A stretch of 64,000 nucleotides of DNA from DATBGO01 sp963840095 (GCA_963840095.1 CAWIXN010000003.1:185664-249663); one strand, 5' to 3'; shown: positions 50,441 to 59,158, counted from the stretch's first letter. Program-made: numbers and translations. Notes: generated by a model from the sequence alone, not told the origin.

Positions 50441-50769
50441 TCTGGGATGATCCTGGGTGTGGGCCCGGCGAGAGAGATGCCGTTGCCGGGTGGGTTGCTG
50501 GTCTTGGTGCGGGTGGGTGCTGGCCAGTCCGGAGCTGTTCGGGCGGCTGGGTGGGCCTAGCAGCCCTTGGATAAGGAGTGACCTGGGCGGGAAGGGCGCC
50601 GACAAGACCGTCTGTGCGGTAGTAAGCCAAGCCCTCTCGGGTCGGCGACGTGGTCGCCCTTCCCGCTGATGCCAGCCTGGCAGAGACGCCAGATGGCCGC
50701 AAGCGGGTGCCCCCCCGGGCGGGGTCGACATCAGACTCCAGCCCTTCAACCTCCGTAGGACGACCAGGT
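50441..50769. other. Unassigned sequence next to the aldolase break
   Basis: 330 bp of GT-rich DNA on the plus strand (GGGTTGCTGGTCTTGGTGCG and similar). No protein family recognised in any frame. Its abrupt junction with the aldolase fragment suggests an insertion or recombination product. Confidence 0.35.
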
Positions 50770-51036
50770 TTAATCGTTTCCGTAGTCGTAGCGGGCCTTG
50801 AGGATCTTCACTTCCTTGTCGTCAGCCCGGTACACCAAGCGATGCTCGTCATCGATCCTGCGGGACCAGTATCCGAACAGGTCGCCCTTCAGGGGCTCGG
50901 GCTTCCCGATACCGGCGAAGGGGTCGCGCTGGATCTCGCCGATCAACCTGGTGATCCGCTTGGCCATCCTCCGATCAGCGCCGAGCCAGAATAGGAAGTC
51001 CTCCGAGGCATCGGGGTCGAAGTGGACGCTCCTCAC
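50770..51036 (-). CDS. yoeB: Txe/YoeB family mRNA interferase toxin
   Basis: 88 residues from GTG 51036. RelE-fold toxin of the YoeB type: MRSVHFDPDASEDFLFWLGA, KRITRLIGEIQRDPFAGIGK, PEPLKGDLFGYWSRRIDDEH and the end RLVYRADDKEVKILKARYDY. Conserved YoeB residues are present: Glu in GEIQRDPF, Arg in SRRI, the terminal His region replaced by Y-D-Y. Its start overlaps the YefM stop by 4 bp (GTGA), the usual TA coupling. Confidence 0.9.
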   Translation of the reverse strand: MRSVHFDPDASEDFLFWLGADRRMAKRITRLIGEIQRDPFAGIGKPEPLKGDLFGYWSRRIDDEHRLVYRADDKEVKILKARYDYGND

Positions 51037-51305
51037 ACCTCTCCAGCCAGGGCGTCCAGCTCCTCCATGGTCTTCGTAATGGCTAGGTGGCTTTCCTTGT
51101 CCCGAGCGACGGCCCCCATAAGGCGCCGGGCGTTGGCTGGGGAACGCAGCAGGTAGATAGTCTCCTGCCAGGAGTCGTAGTCCTCGGCTGACATCAGTAC
51201 GACATCTCCGCTCCTAGAGGAGATACGCACTGGGGCGTGGTCGTCATTGACCTGCTGGATAAGGGGAAACAGGCGCGAGCGGGCCTCGCTGGCGCTGATG
51301 GTCAT
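51033..51305 (-). CDS. yefM: YefM/Phd family antitoxin
   Basis: 90 residues from ATG 51305. MTISASEARSRLFPLIQQVN then DDHAPVRISSRSGDVVLMSA and EDYDSWQETIYLLRSPANAR, the standard YefM sequence. Binds and neutralises YoeB and represses the operon; the pair is complete and likely functional. The PIN-domain remnant lies immediately upstream (4 bp). Confidence 0.92.
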   Translation of the reverse strand: MTISASEARSRLFPLIQQVNDDHAPVRISSRSGDVVLMSAEDYDSWQETIYLLRSPANARRLMGAVARDKESHLAITKTMEELDALAGEV

Positions 51306-51308
51306 GCT

Positions 51309-51608
51309 TCAAGCACTCCGCGACGATGCCTCCTGGTGCGGGCGGCTGAGCGTGTCCGGCAGCTTACGGGCAAGTGGCCTGCTCAGCATGAAAGGCGCAG
51401 CGAAGCGCGCATTCAGCAGCCGGGCAGCGTCGGCTGATGCGAGCCGCGCGTCGCCGGGCAGCCTGGTGGGAACAGAGTACGTCTCGGCGAGGGCGTGACC
51501 GCTGAGCGCGACCTCCTGCCCGCCCCACCATCGCACCACGCCCGCATGATCGTGATGTGAGCGGACAAGCAGCGGAACGGCGACGCTGGTGTCGACCGCG
51601 ACCGTCAC
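51309..51608 (-). CDS. PIN-domain (VapC-like) protein, C-terminally truncated
   Basis: 99 residues from GTG 51608. VTVAVDTSVAVPLLVRSHHD carries the first catalytic Asp, and GHALAETYSVPTRLPGDARL carries the conserved Glu region. The expected second half (ALDALVA..., then ATRDxRA...Y with the remaining acidic residues) is missing: after ARKLPDTLSR the sequence turns into PHQEASSRSA and stops. Probably an inactive VapC toxin remnant. No clear VapB antitoxin precedes it. Confidence 0.6.
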   Translation of the reverse strand: MTVAVDTSVAVPLLVRSHHDHAGVVRWWGGQEVALSGHALAETYSVPTRLPGDARLASADAARLLNARFAAPFMLSRPLARKLPDTLSRPHQEASSRSA

Positions 51609-51719
51609 TTGCGGCCCGACCGCCCGGGTCGCGCATGCTGTCCTCGCCATCCGGCCAGGCACGCGCCAGCCAGCGGCACAGTCCGGCCGTGATCACGGGC
51701 TTGTCTCCATCGTGTTCGG

Positions 51720-52508
51720 TCAGCGGTGGAGGGCGGCCTGCCACTGCTGGCGCCGGATATGCTCCGGCGTCAGCACGCAGTCACCGCATGTCCCGCCGCC
51801 CGGCACCCGGTAGTACAGGCAGCAGCTGCGGCGGACCAGGAAACGCGTCGGCTGCGAGGCGTCCGGCTGCACGAGTTCTCCGGTGCCCCGCAGCGTTCCG
51901 AGGGCGAGGATCCTGGCCGTCAGCTGGCCGGCGGTTTCCGCCCGGTCCGGGAAGCTCCTGGCCAGCATCCCGGCGGCGCCCGCCAGCGCGGACGCGATGT
52001 TGCCCCGCAGCACCAGCGGTGAGAGCCGGAACAAGGCCTGGAAAGCACCGGCTACCGGATCGGCCATGCCCTGCACGCAGCGTTCCGACAGCAGCGCGGC
52101 AGCGTCGTCGAGCTGACGGTCGGCCCCTGCGGCGCCGATCTCCCGCCCGGTGACCGGGCCGGCCGCCAGCGGCACCGGGCCGCCATCAACCGGGCGCCAC
52201 CACAGGTTGTCCAGGGTCAGGTACGGGACCACGCCGCCGAGCACCGCCGCGCCCAGCGACGGTGACACCAGACGTGAGGCCAGCCCCAGGAACACGATCG
52301 AGGCGGCGATCCGCTCGGTCACCTCCGCAGGCGCGATGCCGGCCTGGCTGGCGATGACGGCACGGGCGTGAGTTACCCGGTCGGCCAGCACCGCCGGATC
52401 AGATACCAGCAGGCTCGCCTGCCGCCAGCCCGCGCCCTCGGCCCAGGGCTCGAGAGCGAAGTACGGCCCGGCGCCGGCGGCCGCGGCAAGCGCCTCAGCC
52501 GCATCCAC
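51720..52508 (-). CDS. FhuF-like ferric siderophore reductase, [2Fe-2S] type
   Basis: 262 residues. C-terminal cluster Cys-Cys-x10-Cys-x2-Cys in RSCCLYYRVPGGGTCGDCV, diagnostic of the FhuF family, which reduces Fe(III)-siderophores in the cytoplasm to release iron. Middle region has WWRPVDGG and LLSERCVQGMADPVAGAFQA, also typical. Its start is 14 bp inside the end of the upstream metal-receptor gene, so the two are co-translated as an iron-acquisition pair. Confidence 0.85.
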   Translation of the reverse strand: MDAAEALAAAAGAGPYFALEPWAEGAGWRQASLLVSDPAVLADRVTHARAVIASQAGIAPAEVTERIAASIVFLGLASRLVSPSLGAAVLGGVVPYLTLDNLWWRPVDGGPVPLAAGPVTGREIGAAGADRQLDDAAALLSERCVQGMADPVAGAFQALFRLSPLVLRGNIASALAGAAGMLARSFPDRAETAGQLTARILALGTLRGTGELVQPDASQPTRFLVRRSCCLYYRVPGGGTCGDCVLTPEHIRRQQWQAALHR

Positions 52509-53304
52509 GTCCGCCGCCAGTCCCCGCTCGCGCGGTGCGGATCGCGGTCCGGATGCACGCGATCAGCTCGGCGCGGGCGGTAGTCAGTGAGGGGCCGTAC
52601 CAGGTCAGGCTCCGGCCGGGGACAAGCGCTACCGCGATGCCGGGGAAGGCCTCGGGCCCGTCGCTGGCGGTGAAGGGGTAGGGCTCGTCGGGCAGCACCG
52701 CCAGCTCGGCTCCGGCGGCCATGAGGCTGGTCGGCTCGTGCCTGGGGTAGCGATCTGGGGAGCCGGCGAATACGTGTGCGAGACCCAGGCGCGTGATCAT
52801 GTCTCCGGTGAAGGTACGGGCTCCGACGACCATCCAGGGGTCTCGCCAGACAGGGACGACCGTTCGCAGGGCCGGGAGTGCGGGCGGTCCGGACCACTGA
52901 CTGGCAGCCGAGCGTATCCATTCGGGTTCGGGGACGGACAGGACGTCGGTGAACAGGCGGCGCAGCGAGCGCAGGGCTGCGTCGACCGTCTCGATCTCGG
53001 TCACCCATACGGGGATCCCGGCCGCCCGCAGGCGCTCGACGTCATGCCGCCGGTTCTCCTCGCGGTTGGCGACGACCAGGTCCGGGCGCAGCGCGGTGAT
53101 CGCGGCACGGTTGGGGTTCTTCGTGCCGCGGACCCGCGGGACGTCGAGGCCGGCGGGGTGCGTGCACCAGTCGGTAGCGCCTGCCAGCCGGCCGGGGACG
53201 GTGACGGCGAGGGCCTCGGTCAGGGACGGGACCAGCGAGACGATGCGCTGCGGGGGCCTGGTCAGGCTGAGGGGATGCCCGAGGTCATCGTGCAACGTCG
53301 GCAT
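52495..53304 (-). CDS. Helical-backbone metal receptor (BtuF/FhuD-like), no signal peptide
   Basis: 269 residues. Periplasmic-binding-protein fold: QRIVSLVPSLTEALAVTVPG with the helical backbone, LAGATDWCTHPAGL, VRGTKNPNRAAITALRPDLV and LITRLGLAHVFAG-like MITRLGLAHVFAGSP, similar to cobalamin or siderophore receptors. There is no signal peptide or lipobox, so the protein is cytoplasmic, as in a known actinobacterial subset of this family. Pairs with the FhuF-like reductase, suggesting an intracellular iron-chelate step. Confidence 0.82.
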   Translation of the reverse strand: MPTLHDDLGHPLSLTRPPQRIVSLVPSLTEALAVTVPGRLAGATDWCTHPAGLDVPRVRGTKNPNRAAITALRPDLVVANREENRRHDVERLRAAGIPVWVTEIETVDAALRSLRRLFTDVLSVPEPEWIRSAASQWSGPPALPALRTVVPVWRDPWMVVGARTFTGDMITRLGLAHVFAGSPDRYPRHEPTSLMAAGAELAVLPDEPYPFTASDGPEAFPGIAVALVPGRSLTWYGPSLTTARAELIACIRTAIRTARAGTGGGRGCG

Positions 53305-53325
53305 AGCGCCCTTTCGGCGTGGATG

Positions 53326-53832
53326 TCAGGCGAAGTCGCCCGCCTCGCGCCGGAGGTCGCGGATCACCGAGAACAGCGTCCTGAGCCGCTGCGGCGGGAG
53401 CCCAGGCTGGGTGAAGAGGGCCGCGTTGATGTGCTTGGTGGCCTCTCCGGCCAGCGTGCGGCCCTGCTCGGTGATCTGGATGAGTACCGCCCGGCCGTCG
53501 CTGGGATGCCGTTCGCGGCTGACCAGCCCGGCTTTCTCGAGCCTGCTCACGGCGTTGGTGATGCTGGTCGGGTGTACCTGGAGCAGAGTGCCGGCCTGGG
53601 CCATCGGCAGGGTGCCGCGGCGTGTGAAGGACAGCAGGGTGAGCAGTTCGTAGCGGGCGAAACTCAGCCCGAGCGGCCGCAGCACGGCCTCAGCTCGCGC
53701 GAGCATGATCGCCTGGGCGCGCATCACGGATGTGACGGCGGCCATGCCGTCCGCGGCGTCGGCCCAGCCGTGAGCCCGCCACTGCCGGGCGGCCTCCTCG
53801 ATGGGATCAAACGTCAGCGGAGCGGTCGTCAC
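53326..53832 (-). CDS. MarR-family transcriptional regulator
   Basis: 168 residues from GTG 53832. Winged helix: LGLSFARYELLTLLSFTRRG, LPMAQAGTLLQVHPTSITNA, VSRLEKAGLVSRERHPSDGR and VLIQITEQGRTLAGEATKHI. Full-length MarR dimer protein. It is the first of a set of three same-strand genes (MarR, metal receptor 21 bp later, reductase), so it may control the iron pair. Confidence 0.9.
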   Translation of the reverse strand: MTTAPLTFDPIEEAARQWRAHGWADAADGMAAVTSVMRAQAIMLARAEAVLRPLGLSFARYELLTLLSFTRRGTLPMAQAGTLLQVHPTSITNAVSRLEKAGLVSRERHPSDGRAVLIQITEQGRTLAGEATKHINAALFTQPGLPPQRLRTLFSVIRDLRREAGDFA

Positions 53833-53944
53833 AGCCTGTCCCCCTCACATTCCGGTGTTAAGCCTACTGTGGCAGGGCCGATAGCCCCGGTGGCCGTAAT
53901 CCGCCGGGCAGCCGCGCCGCGATGCATGGCTGGCGAGAGTCCGC

Positions 53945-56900
53945 TCACACATTGCGCCTGTACTGGCCTCCCGCTTCGAAGAAAGCATCGCTGATCTGCC
54001 CGAGCGAGCAGTGCCGGACGGCATCCATCAAGGCGGCGAAGACATTGCCTCCGCTGATGGCGGCGCCCTGCAGCCGGGCGATCGCCTCCGGCGCGGTGCC
54101 TGCGTGCCGGGCATGGAAGTCGGCGAGCCGCTTGAGCTGGGACTGCTTTTCCGCCTCGGTGGCGCGGGCGAGTTCCACCGGTCCGGCCGGGGTTTCGCCG
54201 CGGTGCGGGTCGAGGAAGGTGTTGACACCGACGATGGGCAGGCTGCCGTCGTGCTTGCGCATCTCGTAGAGCATTGACTCGTCCTGGATCCGCCCGCGCT
54301 GATAGCCGGTCTCCATGGCGCCAAGCACGCCGCCGCGTTCAGCCAGGCGGTCGAACTCCGCCAGCACAGCCTCCTCGACCAGGTCGGTGAGCTGCTCGAT
54401 GAGGTAAGAGCCCTGCAGCGGGTTCTCGTTGCCGGCCAGACCCCATTCCTTGTCGATGATCATCTGGATGGCGAGCGCCCGGTGGACCGAATGCTCGCTG
54501 GGAGTCGTGACCGCCTCGTCGAAGGCGTTGGTGTGCAGGCTATTGCAATTGTCGTAGATGGCGCACAGGGCCTGCAGCGTGGTGCGGATGTCGTTGAAGT
54601 CCATTTCCTGAGCGTGCAGCGACCGGCCGGAGGTCTGCACGTGGTACTTCAGCTTCTGCGCCCGCTCTCCCGCGCCGTATCGTTCCTTCATCGCCACGGC
54701 CCAGATCCGCCGCGCGACCCGGCCGATGACGGAATACTCCGCGTCCAGGCCGTTGGAGAAGAAGAACGACAGGTTGGGGGCGAAGTCGTCGATGTCCATG
54801 CCGCGGGCAAGGTAGGCCTCGACGTAGGTGAAGCCGTTAGCGAGCGTGAACGCCAGCTGGCTGATCGGGTTGGCGCCCGCCTCGGCGATGTGGTAACCGG
54901 AGATCGATACCGAGTAGAAGTTCCGCACCTGGTGGTCGATGAAGTACTGCTGGATGTCGCCCATGCACCGCAGCGCGAAATCGGTGGAGAAGATGCAGGT
55001 GTTCTGGCCCTGGTCCTCCTTGAGAATGTCGGCCTGCACCGTGCCGCGGACATTGCTCAGGACCCAGGCCCGGATCTCCTGCGTTTCGGCCTCATCGGGC
55101 TCGCGGCCGTGCTTGTCGCGGAAGGCATCGAGCCGCTGGTCGATGGCGGTGTTCAGGAACATCGCGAGAATGGCCGGGGCCGGGCCGTTGATCGTCATCG
55201 ACACCGAGGTCGTCGGGGCGCACAGGTCGAACCCGGAATACATGACCTTCATGTCATCGACCGTGGCGATCGACACCCCGGACGTCCCCACTTTGCCGTA
55301 GATGTCCGGACGCAGGTCGGGATCGCGGCCGTAGAGCGTCACCGAGTCGAACGCCGTCGACAGCCGGGTCGCGTCACCGCCGCGCGACAGAAGCTGGAAG
55401 CGCCGGTTGGTGCGGAACGCGTCACCCTCGCCGGCGAACATCCGGGCCGGCGCCTCACCTTCCCGCTTGAACGGGAACACCCCCGCGGTGAACGGGAAGA
55501 AGCCGGGCAGGTTCTCCGAGCGCAGGAACCGCAGCAGCTCCGCGTCATCCTGGGTGCGTGGCAGCGCAACCCGGGGCACCCTGGATCCGGACAGCGTGCT
55601 CCTGGTCAGCGGGGTGCGCAGTTCCTTGCCGCGTACGGTGTAGACGAACTCGTCGCCGGCGTACTCCTCCACCCGGGCCGGCCACTGCCCGAGCTGATCG
55701 CGGACCTCAGGCAGCAGCTCGTTTTCGGCGGCGCCGAGCAGCTTGCGGACTTGCTCGGCTCCCTCGTTCTCGCCGAGCAGATCAGCCGCGGTACTCAGGT
55801 GCTGGCGGCGGCGGGCGATCTCGGCCTGGGCCCGGGTCAGCTGGTGGTAGTCGCGCACGGCGTCGGCGATCTCCGCGAGGTACCGGCTGCGGGCGGAGGG
55901 GACGACGCTGCGCAGCGCGGTCGAGGCCTTGACGTCGACCCGCGGGAGCACGCCCTCGTCGGCGGGCAGTCCCTGGTCGGCCAGCAGGGTCTTCAGGTGC
56001 TGGTAAAGCGCGGTTACTCCGTCGTCGTTGAACCGCGCGGCGCTGGTACCGAACACCGGCATGTCCTCCCAGCGGACCCCGAATGCCTCGCGGTTGCGGA
56101 TCAGCTGGCGGGCGACATCGCGGCGGGCGTCTTCGGCGCCGCGACGTTCGAACTTGTTGATGGCCACGACATCGGCGAAGTCGAGCATGTCGATCTTCTC
56201 CAGCTGGGAGGGGGCGCCGAATTCCGGCGTCATGACATAGAGCGAGGTGTCGCTGAACGGGACGATCGCCGCGTCACCCTGCCCGATGCCCGGCGTCTCG
56301 ACGATGACCAGGTCGAACCCCGCCGCCTTCACCGCCATCAGGATGTCGCCGAACCGCTCCGGCAGCTGCGCGCCGCCTGACCGGGTGGCCATTGACCGGA
56401 AGAACGTCCGATTCCGGTCCCCGCTGTCAAGGGCGTTCATCCGGATCCGGTCGCCCAGCAGGGCGCCGCCGCCGCGGCGGCGGGTCGGGTCGATCGCAAG
56501 CACCGCGATGCGCAGCTTGTCCTCGAAGTCCAGGCGAAAGCGCCGCAGCAGCTCGTCGGTCAGCGACGACTTACCGGATCCGCCGGTCCCCGTGATGCCG
56601 AGTACGGGCACTGGCCGGGCTGGCAGCGCCTCCCGGACACCCTGCGCCAGGCTGAGGGACCGTCCGGCCTCGAGCACGGTGATCGCGCGCGCCAGCGGAG
56701 CAGAACTGCCGCTGAGCACGGCGTCCAGGCTCGGCTCATCCGCGCATAGGTCAACGTCGCACGCCGCGATCAGCTTGTTGATCATGCCGGGGAGGCCCAG
56801 CCGCTGGCCGTCCTCCGGCGTGAAGATCGTTACTCCGCGGTCGGCGAGCAAGGCGATCTCTTCGGGGACGATTACGCCGCCGCCGCCCCCGTACACCTTG

Positions 56901-57190
56901 ATGTGACCCGCCCCGAGCTCCGCAAGCCGCTGCACGAGATAGCTGAAGTACTCGACGTGCCCGCCCTGGTAGGACGACAGGGCGATGCCCTGCGCATCTT
57001 CCTCGATCGCGGCGCGGGCCACCGTCTCGACACTGCGGTCGTGCCCGAGGTGGACCACCTCCGCGCCCTGGCTCTGCAGCACCCGCCGCATGATGTTGAT
57101 CGCCGCATCGTGGCCGTCGAACAGGCTCGCGGCGGTGACGAACCGCACGGGGTTGACCGGCACGTGTAGCGCCGGGGAGTCACTGGGCAC
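53945..57190 (-). CDS. icmF: Fused isobutyryl-CoA mutase (IcmF)
   Basis: 1081 residues, the usual size. Order: cobalamin-binding domain with DGHDAAINIM (about residues 25-34; the His ligates cobalt) and SSYQGGH; G3E GTPase chaperone with GITGTGGSGKSSL and VAINKFERRG; mutase TIM barrel with IYGKVGTSGVSIATVDDMKV, YSVSISGYHIAEAGANPISQ and NFLSFFF-like FAPNLSFFFSNG. IcmF interconverts isobutyryl-CoA and n-butyryl-CoA (some also pivalyl-CoA) with coenzyme B12 and repairs itself by GTP hydrolysis. GTG start at 57190 with GGAGG upstream. Transcribed divergently from the Dph6-like gene across a two-palindrome control region. Confidence 0.95.
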   Translation of the reverse strand: MPSDSPALHVPVNPVRFVTAASLFDGHDAAINIMRRVLQSQGAEVVHLGHDRSVETVARAAIEEDAQGIALSSYQGGHVEYFSYLVQRLAELGAGHIKVYGGGGGVIVPEEIALLADRGVTIFTPEDGQRLGLPGMINKLIAACDVDLCADEPSLDAVLSGSSAPLARAITVLEAGRSLSLAQGVREALPARPVPVLGITGTGGSGKSSLTDELLRRFRLDFEDKLRIAVLAIDPTRRRGGGALLGDRIRMNALDSGDRNRTFFRSMATRSGGAQLPERFGDILMAVKAAGFDLVIVETPGIGQGDAAIVPFSDTSLYVMTPEFGAPSQLEKIDMLDFADVVAINKFERRGAEDARRDVARQLIRNREAFGVRWEDMPVFGTSAARFNDDGVTALYQHLKTLLADQGLPADEGVLPRVDVKASTALRSVVPSARSRYLAEIADAVRDYHQLTRAQAEIARRRQHLSTAADLLGENEGAEQVRKLLGAAENELLPEVRDQLGQWPARVEEYAGDEFVYTVRGKELRTPLTRSTLSGSRVPRVALPRTQDDAELLRFLRSENLPGFFPFTAGVFPFKREGEAPARMFAGEGDAFRTNRRFQLLSRGGDATRLSTAFDSVTLYGRDPDLRPDIYGKVGTSGVSIATVDDMKVMYSGFDLCAPTTSVSMTINGPAPAILAMFLNTAIDQRLDAFRDKHGREPDEAETQEIRAWVLSNVRGTVQADILKEDQGQNTCIFSTDFALRCMGDIQQYFIDHQVRNFYSVSISGYHIAEAGANPISQLAFTLANGFTYVEAYLARGMDIDDFAPNLSFFFSNGLDAEYSVIGRVARRIWAVAMKERYGAGERAQKLKYHVQTSGRSLHAQEMDFNDIRTTLQALCAIYDNCNSLHTNAFDEAVTTPSEHSVHRALAIQMIIDKEWGLAGNENPLQGSYLIEQLTDLVEEAVLAEFDRLAERGGVLGAMETGYQRGRIQDESMLYEMRKHDGSLPIVGVNTFLDPHRGETPAGPVELARATEAEKQSQLKRLADFHARHAGTAPEAIARLQGAAISGGNVFAALMDAVRHCSLGQISDAFFEAGGQYRRNV

Positions 57191-57277
57191 TGCCGCCTCC
57201 GGTATGGCTGTAGGGAAGCTATGGCTGTAGGTGAGCTGTGGCTGTAGGGGAGGGGCCGCGAGGACCCGCCACCGAAA

Positions 57278-57330
57278 ATAGTAGGACGTCCTACTATCTT
57301 AGCGTCAATTTACTTGGACGTCCATGTAAA
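57278..57330. promoter_or_regulatory. Two palindromic operators between icmF and the Dph6-like gene
   Basis: Palindrome 1 is a perfect 20-mer, ATAGTAGGACGTCCTACTAT (57278-57297). Palindrome 2 (57309-57330) reads TTTACTTGGACGTCCATGTA then AA, with one mismatched pair. Both share the core GGACGTCC and their centres are 32 bp (three helical turns) apart. Palindrome 1 overlaps the minus-strand -10/spacer of icmF (TTGACG ... TACTAT); palindrome 2 overlaps the plus-strand TAAAAT -10. Likely sites of one TetR- or GntR-type dimer. Confidence 0.75.
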
Positions 57331-57338
57331 ATTGCCTG

Positions 57339-58046
57339 GTGATGCGACCACGGGCATGGATGAGCTGGTCAAGCGGCAAGGACAGCGCGCTGGCGTTGCA
57401 CGAGGTCCGCTCCGTCGGCGAGGTCGAGGTCGCCGGACTACTGACCACGGTGAACGCGGCCGCCGGGCGGGTGGCGATGCATGGCGTCCGCCGGGTGCTG
57501 CTCGAGGCCCAGGCCGCCGCGCTCGGCTTGCCGTTGCATGTTGTCGAGCTACCGTGGCCCTGCCCGGACCCGATCTACGAACAGCTGATGTCCGCGGCGA
57601 TGGATGCCGCCCGGCAGTGGGATGTCAGCCGGGTCATCTTCGGCGACCTGTTCCTTGAGGACATACGCGCCTATCGTGAGGCATCACTGGCGGGCACCGG
57701 CATGACACCGGTCTTCCCGCTGTGGCGCCGGCCCACCGCTGAACTCGCCCGCGAGATCCTCGCCAGCGGCATCCGTGCAGTCATCACCTGCGTCGACCTG
57801 TCGCAGGCACCGAAAGCGATCGCGGGCCGCTGGTATGACCAGTCGCTACTGCTAACGCTGCCCGAAGGCGTCGACCAGTGCGGCGAGAACGGCGAATTCC
57901 ACACATTTGTCACCGACGGGCCGGAGTTCGCCCGGCCGCTGGGCGTGACCATCGGCAATACGGTCGAACGTGACGGTTTCGTGTTTACCGATGTGCTGCC
58001 GGCCGGCGCGGCAAGTGCCGGCCCTTGTCGCAGTACTCCCAGCTGA
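57339..58046 (+). CDS. Dph6/diphthine-ammonia ligase-like PP-loop ATPase
   Basis: 235 residues from GTG 57339 (ATG follows). PP-loop AWMSWSSGKDSALALHEVRS and the Dph6-type segments VAMHGVRRVLLEAQAAALGL, ELPWPCPDPIYEQLMSAAMD, FGDLFLEDIRAYREASLAGT, PVFPLWRRPT and CGENGEFHTFVTDGPEF. In eukaryotes Dph6 amidates diphthine on EF2; bacteria lack diphthamide, so this adenylating enzyme acts on something else. It shares its control region with icmF, pointing to CoA-ester or B12 metabolism, but that is inference. It probably starts nearly leaderless. Confidence 0.85.
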   Translation: MMRPRAWMSWSSGKDSALALHEVRSVGEVEVAGLLTTVNAAAGRVAMHGVRRVLLEAQAAALGLPLHVVELPWPCPDPIYEQLMSAAMDAARQWDVSRVIFGDLFLEDIRAYREASLAGTGMTPVFPLWRRPTAELAREILASGIRAVITCVDLSQAPKAIAGRWYDQSLLLTLPEGVDQCGENGEFHTFVTDGPEFARPLGVTIGNTVERDGFVFTDVLPAGAASAGPCRSTPS

Positions 58047-58069
58047 CGGAGCGCTGCCATCCCGACATG

Positions 58070-59024
58070 ACCAGGATCGGGCGTGGGATGCCGGGGACGA
58101 GGCAGGCCGCCGCCCGGCCGCACGCGCTGTGGTTCCTCTACGCCGACGGGCACGCCCGCGTCTGCTACGGGACCCGGACCGTGCAGTACACCTACGTGGC
58201 GCGGCTGAAGTTCCCCGCCGCCGCGACGATGGAGACCTGGGTCACCGACCAGCACGGCGACCCGGTGTTCATGGTCATCGCCGAGCCGTCGGTCTCCCTG
58301 GCCGGCGAGCTGCGCCGCCTGCTGCCCCAGCTGCGGCAGGTCACCCGCCGGGTCCCCGCGAAGGCCGGCGGCACCCGGCAGATCCACGCGCTGACCTCGC
58401 GGGACGACCTGGCCGCCGGGGAGGTGCTGGCGCCTGTCGTCGCGGTGGCGGGAAGAGAACTACTTCCGCTACGCCCGCACCCACTTCGCCCTAGACGCCC
58501 TCGACTCCCACGGCGCCGCCCCCGACGACCCGGACCGCATGGTGCCCAGCCCGGCCAGGAAAACCGCGGCCAGCCAGGTGATCAACGCCCTGGCCGCCCC
58601 GGTCGAGGCCGCCTGGCGCGAACGGGACGAAGCCGAGCAGGCCGCGGCGGCCGTCCCGGCCCGGATCCCGCTCGGCACCCTCGCCCCGGACATGATCCGC
58701 CTGGACTCCGAGACCAAGCAGATCACCCACGCCATCCGGATGGCCGCCGACAACGCCGAAACCACCCCGGCCCGCACCCCGGACGGCCACTACGCCCGCG
58801 CCAGCGACGAAGCCCACGCGCTGATCCGCGAGGCACTCACCGTCTCCGGCGACATCTGCCCCCGCCCCGGCGGACTGCTCATCCGGCTCGACCCGCTCAC
58901 CGCGCCCCGGCGCACCCAGGCCCTGACCGCGCTCTGCGGCCAGCTCACCGCCGCCGGCGCCCGCTGTCCCGGCACCAGCCTCGTCCTCCGCTACGAAGTC
59001 AAATCCCGCCCAAGCCCTGCATAA
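58070..59024 (+). pseudogene. Transposase-like gene, internally deleted and frameshifted
   Basis: First frame: RPHALWFLYADGHARVCYGT, ETWVTDQHGDPVFMVIAEPS and LRRLLPQLRQVTRRVPAKAG. I recall full-length relatives in which about 90 residues, including a DRGGWSP catalytic segment, lie between two LRQV motifs; here one LRQV runs directly into TRRVPAKAG, as expected from recombination between them. At about 58445 the frame shifts; the second frame has RWREENYFRYARTHFALDAL, PDRMVPSPARKTAASQVINA and RLDSETKQITHAIRMAADNA to the end. The remnant lies 135 bp before the borosin-type operon. Confidence 0.6.
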
Positions 59025-59118
59025 AAGATCTCCCTATGTCGGAAGTCCTGGTATTGGTATTGGTTGAGATGGAAAGGTTAAGATTACGATGAGTTGGCCG
59101 TTCCCGCAGGGTTGGTGC

Positions 59119-59147
59119 TTGCGTAGGTAGCTGAACTCTGGTATAAG
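59119..59147 (+). promoter_or_regulatory. Promoter of the borosin-type operon
   Basis: TTGCGT (59119-59124), a 17-bp spacer and TATAAG (59142-59147). The ATG is at 59159, so the transcript leader would be about 5 nt; a GGGAG at 59150-59154 may serve as ribosome site if transcription starts slightly earlier. Confidence 0.5.
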
Positions 59148-59158
59148 CCGGGAGTGAA

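Noticed and set aside
50441..50769. IS110-type element end
   Set aside because: The GT-rich composition suggested it, but no transposase frame or conserved end sequence could be recognised.
54482..56380. 632-residue plus-strand open frame
   Set aside because: It lies antisense to icmF, whose family match is unambiguous; shadow frames of this length are common at this GC content.
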